This document shows positions 59,915 through 64,000 of a stretch of DNA of 64,000 nucleotides, piece after piece. The position numbers and the translations under genes are program-made. How positions within the stretch are numbered: the first letter of the stretch is position 1; the number at the start of each line of letters is the position of its first letter. The stretch is from Echinarachnius parma. Taxonomy: Eukaryota > Echinodermata > Echinoidea > Clypeasteroida > Echinarachniidae. Location of the stretch: contig JBAMJV010008168.1 in assembly GCA_037951105.1 (NCBI GenBank), forward strand, positions 1-64,000, written 5' to 3'. A model generated the notes under the pieces. It was not told where the DNA came from, did not search any database, and saw only the letters and a list, made by a program, of their open reading frames with translations.

Positions 59915-60150
59915 TCACTATAAACTAAACATATCTCGATGACATTAAATACCCTAATGCGCACGGTATTATCTCAGTCAAAGTATTTAGGTTATTCTTC
60001 AAGCTGAAAATAATGTCATAATATTTATCATGTTATCTCACCATTAACTAAACAATCATCGACAATTACTGTCTTAATGAGCATGATATCTCAGTCAAAG
60101 TGTTTAGGTTATTATTTCAAGCCGACAATTATGTCACAATAGTTAGCATG
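59915..60150. repeat. Direct duplication, about 122-bp period
   Basis: TAAACTAAACA...ATCTCAGTCAAAGT.TTTAGG with TTATTCTTCAAGC or TTATTTCAAGC, and then AAT.ATGTCA.AAT, occur twice (from about 59920 and about 60043). Confidence 0.7.
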
Positions 60151-60240
60151 TTTTTCGTCATAGTTGCCGTACGTGATGATTACATTGGTTATTGCAGTAA
60201 TTGTAGGCCCAAACCCTAGTTTTGGAAATGTTCATATTAA

Positions 60241-60283
60241 AGGGATAGTACAGTTCTAGTCAAACATGATTTTAGTAAAGAAT
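60241..60283 (+). mobile_element. Family A copy 9, cut off by a poly-G element
   Basis: TTAA at 60237-60240 then AGGGATAGTACAGTTCTAG and ATGATTTTAGTAAAG. After about 60283 the family A sequence stops and family P begins. Confidence 0.75.
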
Positions 60284-60497
60284 TATCCGTCGCCAAAAAA
60301 ATTCGAGGCCGAGGTCGAGACCATTGGTTATGATGGTCGAGACCGATAAAAAGTGGACTCGAGACCCGTTAAAAGTGGTAAAGGGGGATGTTCGAACACC
60401 AACCACCCTTTGGCCCCAAAACAGTCATTTTTTTTTCGTTAAAGGGGGGTGTTTTACCCCCTAAACACCCCCCCCCCCCCCTGGGTACGCCTATCCT
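60284..60497 (+). mobile_element. Poly-G element (family P), right half
   Basis: TCGAGGCCGAGGTCGAGACC, TATGATGGTCGAGACCG, CCCCAAAACAGTCATTTTTT and a C run before CTGGGTACGCC match 45060-45352. Only the right half is present. Confidence 0.65.
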
Positions 60498-61257
60498 ATC
60501 GTTCCGTGTATCATGCGAATGGTTGGATAAAACAGTTCTTATAATATTTAGTTTATACATTGAATGCCCATCTCCTGTCGTAGATGGGGTAGAACCCAAT
60601 TACATACCGGGCCGATTGATGACCGAGATAGCTGCGCAACTGTTACACAGTAAAAATTCAGCAAAATCTGTTGTGTTCAGCAAAAGATAATAAAAACTTA
60701 GTTTATGAGGATTGTCTTATTAGACTCCCAATTCTTATCATTTTGTTTTTAATTTCCTGGGGGTCAGCGACACTGATTAATGTAAATGATAATTGCTATA
60801 AATTTAGTTGTTTCTATTTGTCAAATCACGACTTAACATCAACGAATTATGAATCTCAAATTATCAAAGTTGCATTTTGTTCCTTAGATCTCCATTGCAC
60901 ATGATGTCCTCTAAAGAGAGATAATACTTTTTCTTAACAATAATGTGTGCCTCATAAAGTTTATGAGATAGTAGTTTAGTACCTATGTACAGCGATTGTG
61001 TCATAAATTGTGATCTTCCATTTATGTTAGCCCGTTATTAATATGCATACACCGTAACCATGGTAACAACACATTGCGAGAAAAATTGCTCAGAAATTCA
61101 GAACTATCACCATAACAATGAAGAAATGTATTGAACTAATAAATTGAAGACCTGAGACGTGCAGTATGATATTAGCCTAGCGTGTTTTAGGTTTACTGAT
61201 TTGAACAAACTATACTGTCTTGCTGGGGACATTTCCTTCATAATTATTTTGACCATT
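60498..61257. other. No feature recognised
   Basis: AT-rich; short frames at 60671-60904 have no motif. Confidence 0.35.
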
Positions 61258-61635
61258 TTGGATCTAGTAACTTTATTGAGATTTGAGAAGAGCAAAAAGT
61301 CATGAATGGTTGACCAAATGTGCATTGTTGTGATCTGTATTATGTCCACTGAGTAATGTCTGAACATTTCACGTCAAATGGATGTTATATGGCTGAGTAA
61401 GCTGAGTAATGCTAAGCAAAAATGCAAAGTGACATTCGCTAACTCATTGCACTGTTGCTATGCACACTTATAACTTTCCAGTCGATAATCAAAAATCTGA
61501 TCACTTCATCTTAAAACAAAAAGAAATTTGAAAAACCAAACCTGTCACATGCTTCTATTGGTAAATACGAATACAACACGGTATGAGAGAACCACTAGAG
61601 CGAGTTGTGTGGATTTGGACAATGTTACTAGACCA
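61258..61635 (-). mobile_element. Family C copy 6, ends worn
   Basis: GGATCTAGTAACTTTATTG at the left and GGACAATGTTACTAGACC at the right. The outer TTAA pairs are no longer visible. Confidence 0.75.
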
Positions 61636-62689
61636 TGGAAGTAAGAAACTCCTACTTCCATGGTTGTACAATAGTGTACATATTGTATTGTTTTAAACAC
61701 GTGAGGGCGTTTTCAATATTGGTCAATAATCAGGTAATCAATATTGACGATGTATTTTGTGTACGTTGATCACATGGGTTTGCAGATTATTATAAGTTTA
61801 ATAGCCAGACTGGCCAGAGCGTTCTGGATTCGTGAATATGAGGGAAATTCAATAAATCTGAATAGATGTACAGTATGCGGCGGTGGTAGTACGACGTATA
61901 ATATAATTATATTTAATAAGTGTAATTCCAGCTTCACATGTAATTTTCGAGAATCAGTCAGATACGCCTAGACCCACGCCTGCGTCGCGATGTACACTAG
62001 CGAATGGGAAACTGTATGGCCAAGTATGCCCAAGTATGCCCAAAAGTCACACTGCCGTATAGCAGTAGTGACTTCACTAACCCCCGTTTTTTTTTGTAGG
62101 ACTGTATATGACGTTAAATTAATCACTGTGTGTTTGTTTATTTTCTCACCAAACTTTGCAGATCGTGCTAGATGACAGGTTTAAAATCCTCCATTTGGAG
62201 GCGTCACGTTGCCCCTAGCTAAATTGAAATGGGCTACAATTTTATTCGTTGGTCCTGAACTGCACGTCAATCCAGCATCACCGCACACGTAATAATGGCG
62301 TTCACCGTGTAGCTAGCGCAAATTGTATTACGTCATCAATCATACGAACCTGTTTTGGTCGGAAGCAAGGCTCATCATCAACTGTTAAAACTGCAAAGTA
62401 AAAATGTATAATTTAATTTAATGTGTGTACTTTTTTCATAAAAAATAAATATATTCCATCGTATTTTATTTAATTCTATTCAAAAATCAGTCGTTACAAT
62501 TTTTAAATCCATATTCTTTAAAAGTTTGAAAAACAACAATTCGCAAGCAAAATACGGTAGTTTCATCTCAAGCGCACTCAGTGGCACACACTTTATTTCC
62601 GATTTGACAGGCATACAATAATGTGCGTAAGTAATTTGCAACGTATCAATTCATGGCTGGACGAAGACTACCTAACGAAAGGTCATTTC
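61636..62689. other. No feature recognised
   Basis: A short inverted repeat (CCATGGAAGTAAGAAACTCC and its partner ACTTCCATGG at 61654) and AT-rich text. Confidence 0.35.
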
Positions 62690-63142
62690 AGCAACACACT
62701 TTTCACGGTACTTCCGTCGCAAGCGTGTGCGATGATCAGCGCTCGACGCGACTGCATGGCAAATGAACGTGAAATATTGGCTGATTCATAGCAAGAAAAG
62801 TGGGTAAGTATCAAAAACACATCTTTCAATGATTTAATTTCACCTTATAGATTACAAATGTCATGTCATAAGTGGAATGAATGAACGGGGAGAAACCCTA
62901 CCTTACGTTTTGATGTAGGTGGGGATGTGGGTACCTGTATAGGTACCCACATGTAATGGGGATGCCTAGACCACTCGCCGACGCTGCTGTCGCCCGGCCC
63001 GTCGGCGTAGCGCGTAGAGCCGTGCCGCTTGAACCGCGTTCACTTCACCGGCCCGGCCGTGTAACCGCGGAGCTGAACAAATGAACACTCTTGAACTTCG
63101 TCTTTGTTTCTGAAGTATCCGGTTCAATTTCAACAAGCTTAG
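62690..63142 (+). promoter_or_regulatory. CpG-rich promoter-like region and 5' leader
   Basis: CpG-dense stretches occur at 62710-62760 and 62970-63075 (CGTCGGCGTAGCGCGTAGAG, CACCGGCCCGGCCGTG). A perfect hairpin with 12-base arms and a 4-base loop lies at 62925-62952 (arm ATGTGGGTACCT). A 10-codon upstream frame starts with ATG at 63081 and stops before 63115. No TATA box is evident, as expected for a CpG-type promoter. The transcription start cannot be placed. Confidence 0.5.
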
Positions 63143-64000
63143 ATGGATCGAGACGTAAACATTGATGGAGATTCTGTTTCTAAGATTGATGCAAATGGCA
63201 GACAGGTGGCATGTGAAATCCTCAACAGCATTTGTCATGAGGTGAGTGACTTACTAACTTTGAGTTGTCTTGTCTTGTCTTCTTGTCTTGTTAATACTGC
63301 ACAAATCGCCTCCAGATGGTGGCTATAAACGTGCAGGCCTTCATGCAATCAAGGCTATGCACTAGATTTCTGCCTTTTCAAGCAGATCCTTAAATGTTGA
63401 AGCATCTATCCGCCGTTTTAATGTTTGACGGCAGTGAATTCCAGAGTGGAATGGTCCGGCCGGGGGTACAAGGACAAACGGTAGCAGTTCTTGCTACTTA
63501 AGATTGTATCGTAGTTTAAGATGTGGTGTTGGCGGGTGCGAGGCCTCCTTTTTCGAGTTTGAGTTTGAGGCCCATTAGTACTTTGTCTTAATTGTAATTG
63601 TAAATTGTCTGTTTAGTTCCTAGCTTTTCTGCAGATGTAGACATATCAGATCACATAAATACATATTTTTCACCCCTTCATTTGGTCGACAAAGTTACTA
63701 GAAAATAGTGGAAATGTGAAACGGCTGTTTATTACACCAAGACTTCCAAGTGGCAAAGTGCTAAAGTCAAACATCACCGAATTAAACATCAAATATCCAT
63801 GACTCTATGACAACATTTACATCTTTCAGATCGAGAATGGCAGTTTTCTGGAAAAGAGGGGTGGCCTTGAGCAGATGCTGAGCCAGACAGAACCAGAGTG
63901 GTTTGATCCGCTCTCTTCAGATGCAGATGAGAGGCCAGGTGATGCAGAGGATGCAAGGGATATCAGGGAGGCTGTCTGCAAAACCATCCTCCTGCTCATC
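63143..64000 (+). CDS. Unrecognised gene, first two coding exons (partial)
   Basis: Exon 1 is 63143-63241 (33 codons, MDRDVNIDGDSVSKIDANGR to NSICHE), ending at a consensus donor G|GTGAGT. Exon 2 starts at 63830 after ATCTTTCAG and stays open for 57 codons to the window edge. The junction is phase 0, and exon 2 has no stop in the used frame. Exon 2 reads IENGSFLEKRGGLEQML, SQTEPEWFDPLSSDADERPG, then DARDIREAVCKTILLLI. The N-terminus is acidic and hydrophilic with no signal peptide. The last 17 residues look like the start of an amphipathic helix, as in helical-repeat proteins, but that is a guess. I do not recognise the family. The ATG has G at +4 but T at -3. TTAG directly before the ATG could also be a splice acceptor, in which case the gene starts further left. 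The 588-bp intron carries a family C fragment. Confidence 0.72.
63633..63703 (+). mobile_element. Family C fragment in the intron
   Basis: GACATATCAGATCACA and CAAAGTTACTAGA match the right part of family C. The remainder is missing. Confidence 0.6.

Noticed and set aside
1-64000. CRISPR array, operon-type gene cluster or viral genome
   Set aside because: The tandem repeats lack unique spacers of constant length. The gene structure is intron-containing and sparse, and no capsid, terminase or viral polymerase motif was seen.

Overview
This looks like one contiguous piece of an animal nuclear genome, most likely an invertebrate deuterostome such as an echinoderm or hemichordate. The reasons are intron-split genes with GT/AG splice sites, long AT-rich non-coding DNA, very dense short DNA transposons, tRNA-derived SINEs, degenerate non-LTR retrotransposons, and one clear exon of the sclerostin/SOSTDC1 family, which I know from deuterostomes. 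The species cannot be fixed from the sequence alone. No prokaryotic or viral gene was recognised.

Genes. Only two loci have good coding support. (1) The terminal exon of a secreted cystine-knot protein of the SOSTDC1 (Wise)/sclerostin family lies at 10707-11089 on the + strand. It is followed by about 5.6 kb of AT-rich DNA without recognised transposons, possibly a very long 3' UTR. (2) The first two exons of an unrecognised gene begin at 63143 and run off the right edge, behind a CpG-rich promoter-like region. The two loci are far apart and nothing suggests that they work together.

Layout. 1-2800: GC-rich block of unknown origin with a 123-bp tandem repeat. 2800-9400: AT-rich DNA with several TTAA-flanked inverted-repeat transposons, a 166-bp satellite and an array of TACCATGGTA palindromes. 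9400-16680: the SOSTDC1-like exon and its long downstream region. 16680-20600: inverted-repeat elements, a complex array built on TAGCGAGAAAAC, and poly-G elements. 20600-26830: mostly unassigned DNA, a small inverted-repeat element, about 625 bp of (CTT)n, a tRNA-derived SINE and a GATGACTCGGT minisatellite. 27923-28005: a perfect 83-bp palindrome. 28500-33000: SINE tails, a LINE remnant and a 2-kb transposon cluster. 35000-41750: a 250-bp element with a 9-bp target duplication, a LINE graveyard with three-level nesting, and a satellite of about 165 bp. 41750-45750: more TTAA elements and poly-G elements. 45750-62700: mostly unassigned DNA with scattered repeats, a 22-bp minisatellite of 17 units and the 3' end of an RTE-type LINE. 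62700-64000: the start of the second gene.

The dominant theme is a set of non-autonomous DNA transposons flanked by TTAA (called A, B, C and N-inner below). They share end motifs but not interiors, and together account for about 20 insertions. No transposase gene was found in the window. Repeat family letters are labels made up for this annotation.
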